This document shows positions 37,629 through 47,567 of a DNA stretch of 64,000 nt, piece after piece. Source of the DNA: Gp1-AA133 sp963850425 (GTDB taxonomy: Bacteria > Acidobacteriota > Terriglobia > Terriglobales > Acidobacteriaceae); assembly GCA_963850425.1 (NCBI GenBank), contig CAWKLF010000007.1, positions 1,253,797-1,317,796 on the forward strand. The letters run 5' to 3'. A program made the translations under genes and the position numbers. Below the pieces are notes generated by a model. The model was not told where the DNA came from, did no database searches, and was given only the letters and a program-made list of their open reading frames with translations. How positions within the stretch are numbered: the stretch's first letter is position 1; every line of letters starts with the position of its first letter.

Positions 37629-38804
37629 TTATTGCGGTCTAATTTTTGCGGCCAGGGCCAGCAGTTCATCTAGGTGGCGCGCCCAAGAAAAATCTTTGGA
37701 TCGAGCGAGGCCGGCGTGGCTCATGCTCGCTCGCGCGCCGTCATCCTCAGCTAATTTAATTACTTCAGTTGCGAGTGACTCCTCGGAAAAGCGCGGGAAG
37801 TAGTGCGCTGCTTGTCCGCAAATCTCGCGGTGGACTGGCAGGTCGGAGGCGACTACCGGCAGGCTGCTCGACATGGCTTCGACCAGCGGGTGCGCGAAGG
37901 TTTCGGTGTAGGCGGGGGTTACGTAGATGTCGCCGGCCCGGTACACGTGATGGAGAAGTTCGTAGGGCACGCTTCCGAGTTCGATGATGGAGGGTCCCAG
38001 GTTTAGTTGGTCGCGGAGCAGGGCAGTGCTGTTCGCGCGATAGGATCCCGGATTCGGGGCGTCGCCGAATTTGCAGGTGAGGACGAGTTCCACTTGTCGC
38101 GGGCGAAGTCTTTCCTGGATGAGGGGCATGGCCCGCACGAGGGTCTCAAAGTTCCGGTAGTAGGTGTAGTTGCTGACCAAGAGAAGACGCAGCACCCGGC
38201 GGGGATTCTCGAGTTGGGCGGCCAGTTCGGGAGGCGCAGGCCGGGAATTGTGGAAGGCCGCGGCATCGAAACCGTGGTGAATGGAGACGATCTTGTGCGC
38301 GTGGCGAGGCCCGACCCAGTGCTGCAGGTCAGCGGCGAAGGCTTCGCTGGGAGCGACCGTGACTTCGGCCCTGCGGATGGAAGCAGCCGCAATCCTGGCT
38401 TTGATCTTCGTGTCGAGCCAGCGGCGGTATTCATGGCGGTGCTGGAGGTCTCGAAAATAGTCGGGAGAGACGTAGAGGGAGTTGCGGCTTAGCAGAATCT
38501 GGGGGACTGGGGAACTCCAGAGGGCGAAATTGCCGGCGGAGAGCGCGATGTCGGCGCGGTGCTGCTGAATCAGTTTTGGAAGAGACACCTGTTCATCGAC
38601 AAAGCGGCCTGCGGAGCCGCGCGTGAAGTCGCACTCCAACAGGGTTACAGAGCCGGTGTGGTCGAGATGGCCCTTGAGTTCTTGACTGAGCGCGACCGTG
38701 GCCTGCACGTCGCTACGTCGCGAGAGTTGGCCAACAACGTTGCGGATGTAGGTGATGCCGCCTCCGGCGCTCGCTCCCAATGCATTGATGAAGAGGCGCA
38801 TCAT
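37629..38804 (-). CDS. Family 4 glycosyltransferase
   Basis: A 391-residue GT-B transferase. The N-terminal domain opens with MRLFINALGASAGGGITYIRNV (glycine-rich loop). The C-terminal nucleotide-sugar domain has LLLVSNYTYYRNFETLVRAM near residue 210 and the GT4 motif VTPAYTETFAHPLVEAMSSSLPVVASD (E-x7-E type) near residue 310. It is cytosolic and adds a sugar to a lipid-linked glycan. Its start overlaps the stop of the O-antigen ligase-like gene by four bases, and it is the last gene of the 26-kb minus-strand polysaccharide cluster. Confidence 0.87.
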   Translation of the reverse strand: MMRLFINALGASAGGGITYIRNVVGQLSRRSDVQATVALSQELKGHLDHTGSVTLLECDFTRGSAGRFVDEQVSLPKLIQQHRADIALSAGNFALWSSPVPQILLSRNSLYVSPDYFRDLQHRHEYRRWLDTKIKARIAAASIRRAEVTVAPSEAFAADLQHWVGPRHAHKIVSIHHGFDAAAFHNSRPAPPELAAQLENPRRVLRLLLVSNYTYYRNFETLVRAMPLIQERLRPRQVELVLTCKFGDAPNPGSYRANSTALLRDQLNLGPSIIELGSVPYELLHHVYRAGDIYVTPAYTETFAHPLVEAMSSSLPVVASDLPVHREICGQAAHYFPRFSEESLATEVIKLAEDDGARASMSHAGLARSKDFSWARHLDELLALAAKIRPQ

Positions 38805-40258
38805 CCCCCGGAGGAAACAAAGCCGGGGATGGGACTGGGGACGCGGGGATGAACAGGCGAGGCATTGGGCAGGTGGAGCGGCTGGGCCTCAGGCATCACA
38901 TCGTTGAGAAGAAATGCGGAAACCCAGAAGAGCACACACAGGTGGTAGCCGACGGCCAATAACCAGTCTTCGAAAAACGCGTGGATGAGGCCGGAGAGCA
39001 GCATCAGTGCGAGTGGGATCGCGCAATGGCGGGGATTCAGGTTGCGGCGCATCCATCGGACCACTTGAGCGATCATACGCATCAGCAGAAAGAGAAAGAC
39101 ACAAAACGGGATCAGTCCCAGGAGACCGACGTATTCAGTGAGGGCGAGATAACTGTTTCCATGTTCGCGGTTGCCGCCTTCGCGACTGTAAAGGCCTCCC
39201 GACGAAGGAGCCATCGAGAGCTTGGTACCCTCTGCGAATTGACCCATGTCGCTGGTGCCGAAGCCGCTCCCGAACCAGGGATGCTGCTTGATGACCGCGA
39301 CGGTCTCCTGCCAAGGCGTCACGCGCGAGTGGAAGATGGACTCTTGCCTACCCTTGTGAATGACATTCGAGGTAAAAGTGGCAACCAGCTCGTCGAAGTG
39401 CGAAGGCTGCACCATGGCGGCAATCGCTACAAACGTGAACACCACGAATGCTCCCTGGATCAGGAGGCGTTGGCGGCGCAGGGCCACCAGCATCACCAGG
39501 GTCGTGACTGCCGCAGCCAGCATGCCCGCTCGAGACAGGGACATGTATAGCAAGACTCCCGACAGACACAGCGCGCCGAAGCGACGGTAGCGCTGCGCGC
39601 GCGTTTCTGCGATCAAAAAACCCCAGAGGAGGAATGGAACGATCGCAACGCCCACCACGGCTCCCAACGAATTGGGATTGCCCCAAAGATGGATTCCACC
39701 CAGGTAAGCGAGGGCGGTCAGATAGGCGGTGATTTCCATGCCTAGAAGCAATCCGAGGACGAACTTGATTTCGCGCCCGCGTATGGCCAGGCGGGCGCCG
39801 CCGGCTCCGTAGGCAAACAGCAGGAACAGGCTTACCACTTTCAGGAGTGCAGTTGCGGGGTCGGCCGACACCATTGCGGAGACCAGAGCGGCCGCGACGC
39901 AGAACAAGGCCACCAGATGAAACGAGGTGTAGGTGTGCTTGTGCTCACGCATCCACATGGCAAAGCCAAAGACCGCCGCGACGGCGAGAATGAACCACCG
40001 TCCTGTGAAAGCGACACCCGCCCAGGGAAGTTCCATGCCGGCCCAACAGAAAAATCCCATCAGGAGCGGGAAAAAGATGGTTTCGAAGTGCCACAGGCTG
40101 GCGAGCACGACCTGCATCACGATCATGCCGGTCAGGTAGGTTACGTTTCGAAAATAGAAAAGATGAGTTCTGACCCAGAAAAGGCTGAGCAGGCCTGCCG
40201 CCACGCACACGGCCGCCTTTACTTTTGGCGGTGTGTCGCTCCAACTCTCTATGCGCAT
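38801..40258 (-). CDS. O-antigen ligase/polymerase-like membrane protein
   Basis: A 485-residue polytopic protein with about twelve helices and the O-antigen ligase/Wzy-type core. The large periplasmic loop near residues 300-370 contains WFGSGFGTSDMGQFAEGTK and ends before the conserved EHGNSYLALTEYVGLLGLIPF. It should polymerise lipid-linked repeat units or ligate the glycan on the periplasmic side. The ATG at 40258 starts the membrane protein. A much longer open frame (to 40783) is only the antisense-frame extension into the preceding gene, with Arg/Pro-rich nonsense sequence, and is rejected. It overlaps the upstream gene by about 10 bases. Confidence 0.83.
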   Translation of the reverse strand: MRIESWSDTPPKVKAAVCVAAGLLSLFWVRTHLFYFRNVTYLTGMIVMQVVLASLWHFETIFFPLLMGFFCWAGMELPWAGVAFTGRWFILAVAAVFGFAMWMREHKHTYTSFHLVALFCVAAALVSAMVSADPATALLKVVSLFLLFAYGAGGARLAIRGREIKFVLGLLLGMEITAYLTALAYLGGIHLWGNPNSLGAVVGVAIVPFLLWGFLIAETRAQRYRRFGALCLSGVLLYMSLSRAGMLAAAVTTLVMLVALRRQRLLIQGAFVVFTFVAIAAMVQPSHFDELVATFTSNVIHKGRQESIFHSRVTPWQETVAVIKQHPWFGSGFGTSDMGQFAEGTKLSMAPSSGGLYSREGGNREHGNSYLALTEYVGLLGLIPFCVFLFLLMRMIAQVVRWMRRNLNPRHCAIPLALMLLSGLIHAFFEDWLLAVGYHLCVLFWVSAFLLNDVMPEAQPLHLPNASPVHPRVPSPIPGFVSSGG

Positions 40259-41295
40259 AGCAGGCGGCTCTTCTTCAGGGACAATACGAATGCGATTCCG
40301 GCGCCCAGGAACGCCCATGTCAGGGTACGTTCTTCCGGCGACGGGAACAACCCAAAGTGTCCGATGGTGGCAACGGCTATCAGCCCCAGGAGCAGGCGCG
40401 ACTCCTTGCTGATGCGCCATGCTGCCAGGCCGAGTAGCAGCCACAGGGCGGCTTGCGGCGCCAGAATCTTCAGATTGGTTACGAACACTTCCAGATATTC
40501 TCGCACGGTTATGCGCGGCAAGTTGTCGAGCGGCGGCTTGCAGCCGAGGAAGCTGCAACGGAACAGGACGAGCCATCCGTAGTTGCCCGAGAAATGATTG
40601 ATGGCCAGAACGCTTGCGACGGCCAGCAGCGCGGCGACGGTTGCCTGGTAAAGAGGGAGGCGGGCGCTCAGCAGCAGCCAGAGAATCACAACGAGCGTGA
40701 GCAGGACGTTGTCGGTGCGAATCCAGATGGAGACGAGCAACAACAATAATCCGAGCATCAGGCGGTTGCTGGTGATCGCCCATAATCCGCCGAGCACGAC
40801 CGCAGTCGAGAGCGCGTCGGGAGTGCCCGACCGGCCGAGCGCCAAGGTAGCCGGTGAAATCACCAGCAGCGCTGACAGAATTGGACTGCGAGTCCAGAGG
40901 GCAATGATGAGGGCGAGGGCAAAAGTCGCGGCGATCGAAACCAGGCTGATGGCCCTCTCCACGGAGAGGCCGGCTTTGACCATCAACGTTAGGATTTCGA
41001 CGTACACGACTTTGATGGCGAACATCGGCTCGATGATGCCAAGGTGCTCGGGCGAGGCCACCGCAGAGCTCTGCTCAATCCTAGGGCTGGAATGCTTCAC
41101 GATGGAGAAGACCTGCTGCATGCTTTCGCCAAGATTGGTGCGCACCACGGCGTCGTACATCCAGCGATCGAATTCCTGCGGAATAGGCTGGTGATAGCAG
41201 GCCCAGCACACGGCGGCAGCGAAGATCAGGTAGAGCGGAAGCCAGAACTTTGTCGTGCCGGATCGCGCGAGAGTAGGAGGAGTGGCGGCGCTCAA
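40249..41295 (-). CDS. Polytopic membrane protein, GT-C-like
   Basis: A 348-residue protein with eight to ten helices. The first periplasmic loop contains QEFDRWMYDAVVRTNLGES, and further on are SGTPDALSTAVVLGGLW and IWIRTDNVLLTLVVILW. This resembles the architecture of GT-C lipid-phosphate-sugar-dependent transferases and related EPS cluster proteins, but no specific family is certain. The start is placed at TTG 41295, one base beyond the stop of the glycosyltransferase upstream. The 78-residue extension to 41529 runs antiparallel through that gene in another frame and is rejected. It probably acts in periplasmic modification or export of the glycan. Confidence 0.62.
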   Translation of the reverse strand: MSAATPPTLARSGTTKFWLPLYLIFAAAVCWACYHQPIPQEFDRWMYDAVVRTNLGESMQQVFSIVKHSSPRIEQSSAVASPEHLGIIEPMFAIKVVYVEILTLMVKAGLSVERAISLVSIAATFALALIIALWTRSPILSALLVISPATLALGRSGTPDALSTAVVLGGLWAITSNRLMLGLLLLLVSIWIRTDNVLLTLVVILWLLLSARLPLYQATVAALLAVASVLAINHFSGNYGWLVLFRCSFLGCKPPLDNLPRITVREYLEVFVTNLKILAPQAALWLLLGLAAWRISKESRLLLGLIAVATIGHFGLFPSPEERTLTWAFLGAGIAFVLSLKKSRLLCA

Positions 41296-41296
41296 G

Positions 41297-42455
41297 CTAG
41301 TTGGATTCCTGAGCGGAAAGACATGCGAGCACCGCTTTCGCGATTCCCTGGGCGCAGGCTTCGGGGGAGTAGGCGGCGATGCGCTGGGCGCTTTGGCTTG
41401 CCATCCCTCTTCGCACGTCGTCGTGCACTGCCAAGTATTCCATAGCTTGGGCCATTTGGGATGCGCTGCGGGCGGGGACGATTTTTCCGGTCTGGCCGTC
41501 TTCGACCAGGTCGGGGACGCATCCGGCAATATCGCTTGCGATTACGGGACAAGAGCAGGCCATGGCTTCGTTCACTACGAATCCCCAGGTGTCGCTGTGT
41601 GTCGGGAAGACCAGCGCGTCGGCGAGGGCATAGAAGGGAGGTAGATCTTCCTTCTGGGCGAAGCCGGCGAAGTGGATGGTTCCCAGACTGATTTGTGCTG
41701 CGCGGCGTTCGAGGGTAGCACGAGCGGGGCCGTCCCCGACCACGACCAGACCTACCGAGGAGCGAAGCGCAGGGTTTAGTTTGGCATAGGCCTCGAGAAG
41801 TTCAAAGACGCCTTTGGCCTCGACCAGGCGGCCCACGAAAAGGAAGTAGCGGTTGGGTAGATGCAGGGTAGCGTGGAGAGCGCTCGCTGTTTGCGCGAGC
41901 ATGGGCAGCGGCCGCGGCGAAGAAAGCGTTGTCGACTGCGTTCGGGGCAGGATAAATGGATGAGTCGGGCACGCCGAATTGCCGCAGGTACGCGTGCGAT
42001 GCCCTGCCGGGAACTACAAATCCGGCGCAGCGCGCGACGAAGCGCCGCTTCAGGGCTTCTACAAGAGGCGTGTGGCGGCGCTGGTCGGCAGCAGTACTTT
42101 CCAGCCACAGGAGAAATGGAATGGAGCGCTTGGCGGCCCAGCGTTGGGCCTGCCAGGAGGCGAGGTAGTTGTAGCCTCCGCAGAGGATTGCTTCCGGACG
42201 GGAGTGCGCGAGGGCGGCTGCCAGTCCACGATTGAGAAGGACATTGTATTTTCCGATGCGCTGGCGGAAGGAGGGGAGAACCTGGTAGGAGAATTTTATT
42301 TCGTTTTTGTAGACCTGCCACTGGCGGAGACTGGGGTCGGTTTCCGAAAGAAAGATGACGTGCAGATCGAGATCGTCGCGCGCGGCAAGCGCGTTGAAGA
42401 CAGGGATGCGATAGGGGGCGATGATCTCGGTGATGAGCGAGAAACGGCGCTTCAC
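41297..42455 (-). CDS. Family 4 glycosyltransferase, one frameshift
   Basis: About 385 residues. It starts with GTG at 42455 inside a GTGA overlap with the previous gene, opening as VKRRFSLITEIIAPYRIPVFN. The N-terminal domain is intact to SSIYPAPNAVDNAFF. Near 41905 one base is extra; removing it joins to MLAQTASALHATLHLPNRYF and FLFVGRLVEAKGVFELLEAY. The donor domain ends with VFPTHSDTWGFVVNEAMACS. The length of 1,159 bases equals 386 codons plus one. Sequence identity to family motifs is high on both sides, so a working GT4 is the likely true product. Confidence 0.78.
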
Positions 42456-43622
42456 TGGCGGCACTCCTGGTAGACGCGCAGGAGAGCTTCGGCCTGATGG
42501 CGCAGGGTGAAGGAGTTGAGGATGGTTTGCCGCGCTTGCTGACCGATATATTCGCGAAGCATCGCTGTTGCCGAGCAATGTGATGAGGCTGGCGGTGAGT
42601 TGATCGACGCTGCCCGGATCGATGAGCCAGCCGTTGGCGCCGTGGCGGATGACTTCTTCGATGCCCTGGCCGCGGCATCCGATGGCGACTTTGCCGGAGG
42701 ACATCGCTTCCAGATAGACGCAGCCCAAGCCTTCATAGCGGCTGGGGAGGGCGAAGAGCGTGCACTCTTTCAGGAGACGCGCGACTTCGCGGCGAGGGAC
42801 GCGACCGAGAAAGCGCACGCGGTCGGATATTTTGAGCTGGCGGGCGAGGTCGCCGAGGGAATTGCGCTCCGGACCGTCACCGACAATTTGCAGCGTGAGG
42901 TCTGAGTGGGTGGCGCTGGCTGCGGCTACGGCGCGGATGAGGAAGTCGTGGCCTTTGATGGGGATCAGGTTGCCGATGGTGAGGATCGAGGGCGGCCGGG
43001 ATGAGTTTTCCGTTGAGGGCGAGAACAGTTCAGGAGACGCTCCGTTATAGACGACTGTTGTTGGCAGCGAGCGGCCGCCTTCCAGCACTTGCTCACGCAC
43101 GCGTTCACTGATGCAGATGACGCGGCAAGCGGACTGGAACACGCGGTAGCTGATGCGGCGGCACCAGTTTCCGGCCAGACCGTGGACCTGGTGGACGGAG
43201 TAGGCGTCGAGGCCGTGGACGGAGACTACGTAAGGGATTTTCAGTTCCCGGCTGAGGAGCATGGCCGCGTGGCCGCAGGGTAAAGGGGCGTGCGCGTGGA
43301 TGATGTCGATTTTCTGGCGACGATGCAGGTCGCGGACCTGGCCGAGAATACGGGCGAAGAGAAAAGCTCCGGCGCTGGCCAGGCCGGGGCCGCCGGGCAA
43401 AGAGAGGTAACGAACGAATTGTGCTGCGGGCGCGGCCGGGTGCGGTTGTTCGCGGTCACGGTAGAACGGCTGCGTGCTGAGCACGGCATTGGAAACGCCG
43501 ATTTCGGCGAGGACAGCGATGGGCTCGGAAACAAAGCATCCGTTCGCGTCATCGTGCACCTTGGGATAAAACGGCGTCAGAGTCAGGACGTAAATGGGTG
43601 CGGGCTCGGGTGGCTGGCTCAT
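42452..43622 (-). CDS. Family 4 glycosyltransferase, one frameshift
   Basis: About 389 residues. The N-terminal domain includes DIIHAHAPLPCGHAAMLLS and VVSVHGLDAYSVH. The C-terminal domain has LTIGNLIPIKGHDFLIRAV, FLGRVPRREVARLLKECTLF and the motif PSRYEGLGCVYLEAMSSGKV. Near 42566 one extra base moves the end out of frame. Removing it gives AMLREYIGQQARQTILNSF and a stop at 42452, four bases into the next gene. The ATG follows the TGA of the upstream transferase directly. If left unshifted, the frame would run on into the next gene and create an artificial double-GT fusion of 606 residues. Confidence 0.8.
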
Positions 43623-44678
43623 TCAGGTTTTGCGGCGAGCCTCTATGACTTGCTCGAAGATCTGCTGCCAGCGGGCAGTGACCGTGTCCCAGTCAAACTG
43701 CTGCGCGTGGCGAATGGCAGCTTGCAACATTGCCTGGCGCAGGTCGGGGCGGGTGATGAGCAGGTCGAGCTTCTGCTGTAATTCTTCGTCGGTTGATGGG
43801 AGAAATCCGGTCTCGCCGTCGACTACGAAGTCGGGGTGGTAAAGACTCAAGGCGATCGCGGGAAGCCCGCTGGCGGCGGCCTGAGCCAGCACCTGGGGAT
43901 GCCCTTCGAGAATGCTGGGAAAGAAAAAGACGTCGGCGCGGCGCATCTCTTCGCCGAGTTGTTGGGGGCTGAGGTGGCCGAGGAGGACGACGTTCGTACA
44001 GTGGCGATCGGCGATAAGCTTGCGGCAGTTTTCGAGTTCTTCGCCAGTTCCAGCGATTCGAAATTGCACATCCGGCCAGCGGATCGCTTGCTGCAGGACC
44101 ATGACCGGGCGCTTGTAGGGGCGCAGGGATCCGGCAAACAGGATCCGCAATTGATCATCGCGCCTGGCCCCTTGCGCGGGAAAGAAGTAGCGGCGGTCGA
44201 TTCCGTCATGCACGGTGCTAGCTTCGACGCGCATGCGGTCGCGCAACATTTGCGTCATGTGCTTCGAGTTGCCGACGACGGCTTGGGCTTCGCGGATATT
44301 GCGCGCAAGAGTTGGACGGGGTTTGCCGTGATCGAGCTCGCCGCCTGAGACAACGTAAGTCACGAGCGCGGTGCGCAGGCGCAGATAGCGGCGAAGGTGC
44401 AGAAAGGCGGAATCGAGCGGTCCTTCGCGAGGAAAGAAGTAGATGTCGGGAACGTTGCGCAGCAGGTGGGCGAGGATCCGCACGGTGTTACCGCGCGGAC
44501 GCCATTGCAGGATGGTGGTGTTGGCCCGCGAGGCGATGCGCGGATCGGGCAGCTCTTCGGTCAGCAACGTTACGTGAAATTTCTGCGCGTCAAGCCGGGT
44601 CACGACTTCTTTGACGGTGAGATTCTGAGCGTTGGTACCCGCCTCGTCCGCAAATGAAGGTGTGAAGATTTTGATCAT
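43623..44678 (-). CDS. Family 4 glycosyltransferase
   Basis: A 351-residue GT-B transferase, fully in frame. It has FADEAGTNAQNLTVKEVVTRL at the N-terminus, QAVVGNSKHMTQMLRDRM in mid-protein, LRILFAGSLRPYKRPVMVLQ opening the donor domain and FFFPSILEGHPQVLAQAAASG as the donor motif. Here the usual second Glu of the E-x7-E motif is replaced by Gln (HPQVLAQA), a variation that might affect retaining chemistry. Its TGA is immediately followed by the ATG of the next transferase. It is cytosolic. Confidence 0.85.
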   Translation of the reverse strand: MIKIFTPSFADEAGTNAQNLTVKEVVTRLDAQKFHVTLLTEELPDPRIASRANTTILQWRPRGNTVRILAHLLRNVPDIYFFPREGPLDSAFLHLRRYLRLRTALVTYVVSGGELDHGKPRPTLARNIREAQAVVGNSKHMTQMLRDRMRVEASTVHDGIDRRYFFPAQGARRDDQLRILFAGSLRPYKRPVMVLQQAIRWPDVQFRIAGTGEELENCRKLIADRHCTNVVLLGHLSPQQLGEEMRRADVFFFPSILEGHPQVLAQAAASGLPAIALSLYHPDFVVDGETGFLPSTDEELQQKLDLLITRPDLRQAMLQAAIRHAQQFDWDTVTARWQQIFEQVIEARRKT

Positions 44679-44705
44679 GCCTGAGGAACTTGGCTTCAGC
44701 CGAGG

Positions 44706-46211
44706 CTAGGAAGCGATGGGCTGCTTCTCCGGTGCGGGTGCGACCCATTCTAACTGAAGGTCGCGCAGGCGAGAACGCAGGCGCGCCTCCAGGTTTTGCT
44801 GGGATTGCGAGCGGCGCAGGTGATCGCGGGCAATCTCGAGCAAGCGGCGCCTCACGGGCTTCGCTGACTGCGCCGGCAATAGAGAGCGCTCTTGCGGATC
44901 AGCTTCCAGATCGTAAAGAAGGTCGGCGCGCGGATCGAATTGGAGAATCAGCTTGAAGCGTTCGTCGCGCACCATCAACAGGCGGGGACCGCGGCGGTTC
45001 TCGGCACGGAAGGGATTGGTGCATCTGGCGACACACTCGGCGATGGCCGGAGCATCCCAGTTTGTCCCTTGGCATACGCTCTGCCACAGGCTTTTGCCTT
45101 GAAAGGAATCCGGAGCGGGGATGCCGGCGGCCGCGAGCAGGGTCGGCGCGAGGTGCAGTTGGCTGAAGGGGGACTTGGAGAACGGCTTAGTCGCGGCGCC
45201 GGGGACTCGCATCAGGAGTGGGACATGAACCAATTCCTCCAGCAGGCGATTGGGTGGGTGATAGCGGCCGCCGTGCTCGAGGAACTCTTCGCCGTGATCC
45301 GCAGTGAAGGCGAATGCGCAGCGGTCCCAGCGATCGGACTTGTGGAGATGGTCGATCAGGCGCGCCAGTTGAATATCGACCCAGCGAATGCCGGCGTCGT
45401 AGAGATTGATGATTGCGTTTCGATGATGCGCGAAGCCCGCCTGATCCAAGTCGGAGCGGTTCCAATAAGCATTCACATAGCGGGCGCGAGTTGTTGTCAG
45501 CTTTCCTTCGCCCATGGCTTCGAGCGCGGCCTGCTTCGGGTAGTAGGGCGCGTGCGGGTCCATGAAGTGGAGCCACAAGAAGAACGGCGTGTCGCCAATG
45601 GAACGGAGCCAGTCAAGGCTTTGATTAACGAGGATGTCGGCGGCGGGGAAGCGGCGCAGTTGGTCGAGCGAAGCGGCCGGTGTGCTGGCCCAGCGCTGGC
45701 AGTACTGGAAGTAGAGTTCGTTGTAAAGCGCGCCCATCGGACCGAGGCGATGACTGGCGGATTCCAGCTTGCGATTGAGTTTGGTGAGCCAGCGGCCGTC
45801 GGCGGAAGCAGCGTGATCTGTATCTGTGAGCGGGCCGACGTCAGTTGTTAGATGGTCTTCAAATTTGTCGAAGCCCTGTTCGTATCCGAATCGCCGAGAC
45901 AGGTAGGGGTTGCCGGCACAGAATGCGGCGGTCGCATAGCCGGCATTCTTCAGAACCGTGGCGAGACTCTCCTCGCCCGGCGCGAGGCCGATTTGATCGC
46001 GTCCCAGGGCCAGCGGGTAACGCGAGGCGAGGATCGAAGGGAACGAGTAGTAGGTTGGCGCGCCCGCGACGATTGCGGCGGGGAAAACGAAGCTCTGCGC
46101 GGCCAATGAATCGAGAAACGGAGTCGTGGGACGGCGGTAGCCCATGAAGCCGACGTGATCAGCACGCAGGCAATCGACGGTCACCAGCAGAATGGAGTTG
46201 AGCTTTGGCAT
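44706..46211 (-). CDS. Sulfatase-superfamily hydrolase
   Basis: A 501-residue alkaline-phosphatase-superfamily protein of the sulfatase type. Metal-binding motifs are visible: LLVTVDCLRADHVGFMGY near the N-terminus and AFTADHGEEFLEHGGRYHP near residue 310. HFMDPHAPYYP near residue 215 is also typical. The catalytic formylglycine motif (C/S-x-P-x-R) is not present in its usual form: the corresponding segment is APTYYSFPSILASRYP, with Ser and no Arg at the usual place. Sulfate ester hydrolysis is therefore uncertain and phosphate-ester or transferase chemistry is possible. No signal peptide is seen. The ATG at 46211 is preferred to an upstream TTG. It may remove or add an ionic group on the polysaccharide. 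Confidence 0.78.
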   Translation of the reverse strand: MPKLNSILLVTVDCLRADHVGFMGYRRPTTPFLDSLAAQSFVFPAAIVAGAPTYYSFPSILASRYPLALGRDQIGLAPGEESLATVLKNAGYATAAFCAGNPYLSRRFGYEQGFDKFEDHLTTDVGPLTDTDHAASADGRWLTKLNRKLESASHRLGPMGALYNELYFQYCQRWASTPAASLDQLRRFPAADILVNQSLDWLRSIGDTPFFLWLHFMDPHAPYYPKQAALEAMGEGKLTTTRARYVNAYWNRSDLDQAGFAHHRNAIINLYDAGIRWVDIQLARLIDHLHKSDRWDRCAFAFTADHGEEFLEHGGRYHPPNRLLEELVHVPLLMRVPGAATKPFSKSPFSQLHLAPTLLAAAGIPAPDSFQGKSLWQSVCQGTNWDAPAIAECVARCTNPFRAENRRGPRLLMVRDERFKLILQFDPRADLLYDLEADPQERSLLPAQSAKPVRRRLLEIARDHLRRSQSQQNLEARLRSRLRDLQLEWVAPAPEKQPIAS

Positions 46212-46397
46212 TTCGTTTTCTACCGGGCTGCGGAACAATACATCTTGTGGGGCCTCAGTACTTTTGGCTGAAAAGTAATTCCGAGGGTAACGCTTCGACC
46301 TCTGCGGCTGAATCCGAATTTATTTTATTCGCTTTATGGCTCGGCTGAAGCCGAACCCTTTCAAAGCAACAAATCTTTCGGAATTTTCCGAAGCCTG

Positions 46398-47567
46398 TTA
46401 GTTCTTCGTGGGGCGTGCCCGGAACGCCCGACGAGTGACGCCTACTGTGATCGCTCTCGATTCGGAAGCGTAGCTGCCTGACTGAATCAGATCGTACAGG
46501 TCTCCATCGTGAAGATACAGGAGGCTGGGGAATTTCGATTCGATGGCCGAGAGGAATTCGTCGAGCAGAGCGAGACTGCGCGTACGGAAATCCCTGACGG
46601 TCGAGTGAAAGTTTATGGAATGGATGGAGACGATCAGCGGCAGACCTTGTTGAAAGGTCCCGCTCACAGTGTCGAGACATTTGCCCACTGACAGCTTCGC
46701 ATCGAGCGCGGGCTCGAAATCGAGCGTGCGATAGAGGTGCAGTAGGCCGAAGCGATCCAGATGCGGCGGCGAAATGGCGCCGGGGCCGTTCTGCGCAACG
46801 CGGGCTCCGAAATGGGCCCACGTCTTGTGAGTGTTCTGGTCGGCGCGATAGCCCGGGGCACAGGCGGAGCGCGGAAGCGTGGAAAACATTTTGGCGAAGT
46901 TGCCAACCGCTGCACCGATGACTTCGAGCTGCGCCTCACTGGACAGGAAACATTCTTCGGGGGAGTGGTGCGTGTCCAGGTATTCGTAGCCAATCCAGGG
47001 CATGCGCCAGTGGATGTACGGCGTGCCTGCCTTCCAGAGCGTTTTGATTTGCGATGCGTGGTCGCCTTGGGCAGCGAGTTCCCTATCCACGGCCTGGCGG
47101 CAGAAGTGGGTCAAACCATGAAGCGCGGGGTAGAAAACGCCGGCGTCGATACCGTCGCGATAGGCCTCGAACAGGCCGGGGCGTCGCCAGGGGTCGGGCA
47201 ACCCATCGGATAGAGCGTGCAGATGAATCCGCTGGAAATTTTCGGACTCCATCTTCGCGAAGTCGAGATTCGCCATCATGAAATTCATTTCCAGGCAGGC
47301 GGGACGGCCATTCGCGTCGCGATGGCGCTTCAGCAATTGACTGAGCTCGGCGAGGTCCTGCGCGGTTTCAAGCGTGTAAAGATCGTAAGGACGTTCGCCC
47401 AGATTCAGGCCAGCGCTTTGCAATTGGGCCAGACCTTCCTGACCGCGCAGGCCGACCCGGCCCCAGTCGTCACTCTGCAGAATGACGAGTGGACGGTCGA
47501 AGAAGAAGCCGTGGATGGGCAGGAGAGAGCGGGCACGCCGCCACAGTAGGCGTGAGATTCCTAGCAT
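46398..47567 (-). CDS. Polysaccharide deacetylase-like protein
   Basis: A 389-residue protein resembling the NodB/polysaccharide deacetylase fold. VILQSDDWGRVGLRG near residue 30 holds the double Asp of motif 1, LHGLTHFCRQ near residue 155 fits the His-x3-His metal site of motif 2, and VSIHSINFHSTVRDF near residue 310 fits a late His motif. Overall similarity to classical members is low, so activity is inferred. There is no signal peptide. The start is the ATG at 47567, whose codons overlap the stop of the methyltransferase by seven bases. The annotated longer frame has no support. It is probably in the glycan cluster operon. Confidence 0.65.
   Translation of the reverse strand: MLGISRLLWRRARSLLPIHGFFFDRPLVILQSDDWGRVGLRGQEGLAQLQSAGLNLGERPYDLYTLETAQDLAELSQLLKRHRDANGRPACLEMNFMMANLDFAKMESENFQRIHLHALSDGLPDPWRRPGLFEAYRDGIDAGVFYPALHGLTHFCRQAVDRELAAQGDHASQIKTLWKAGTPYIHWRMPWIGYEYLDTHHSPEECFLSSEAQLEVIGAAVGNFAKMFSTLPRSACAPGYRADQNTHKTWAHFGARVAQNGPGAISPPHLDRFGLLHLYRTLDFEPALDAKLSVGKCLDTVSGTFQQGLPLIVSIHSINFHSTVRDFRTRSLALLDEFLSAIESKFPSLLYLHDGDLYDLIQSGSYASESRAITVGVTRRAFRARPTKN

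Noticed and set aside
40259..40783. N-terminal extension of the O-antigen ligase-like frame (makes 660 residues)
   Set aside because: The extra 175 residues are Arg/Pro/His-rich nonsense read across the preceding membrane-protein gene in another frame. An ATG directly before the first helix is at 40258.
41296..41529. N-terminal extension of the GT-C-like frame
   Set aside because: It overlaps the end of the glycosyltransferase gene in another frame and has random Pro/Ser/Lys composition. A TTG right after that gene's stop is preferred.
41802..43622. Apparent 606-residue fusion of two glycosyltransferases
   Set aside because: The join is produced by a one-base offset near 42566. Corrected frames give two separate GT4 genes with a GTGA overlap.
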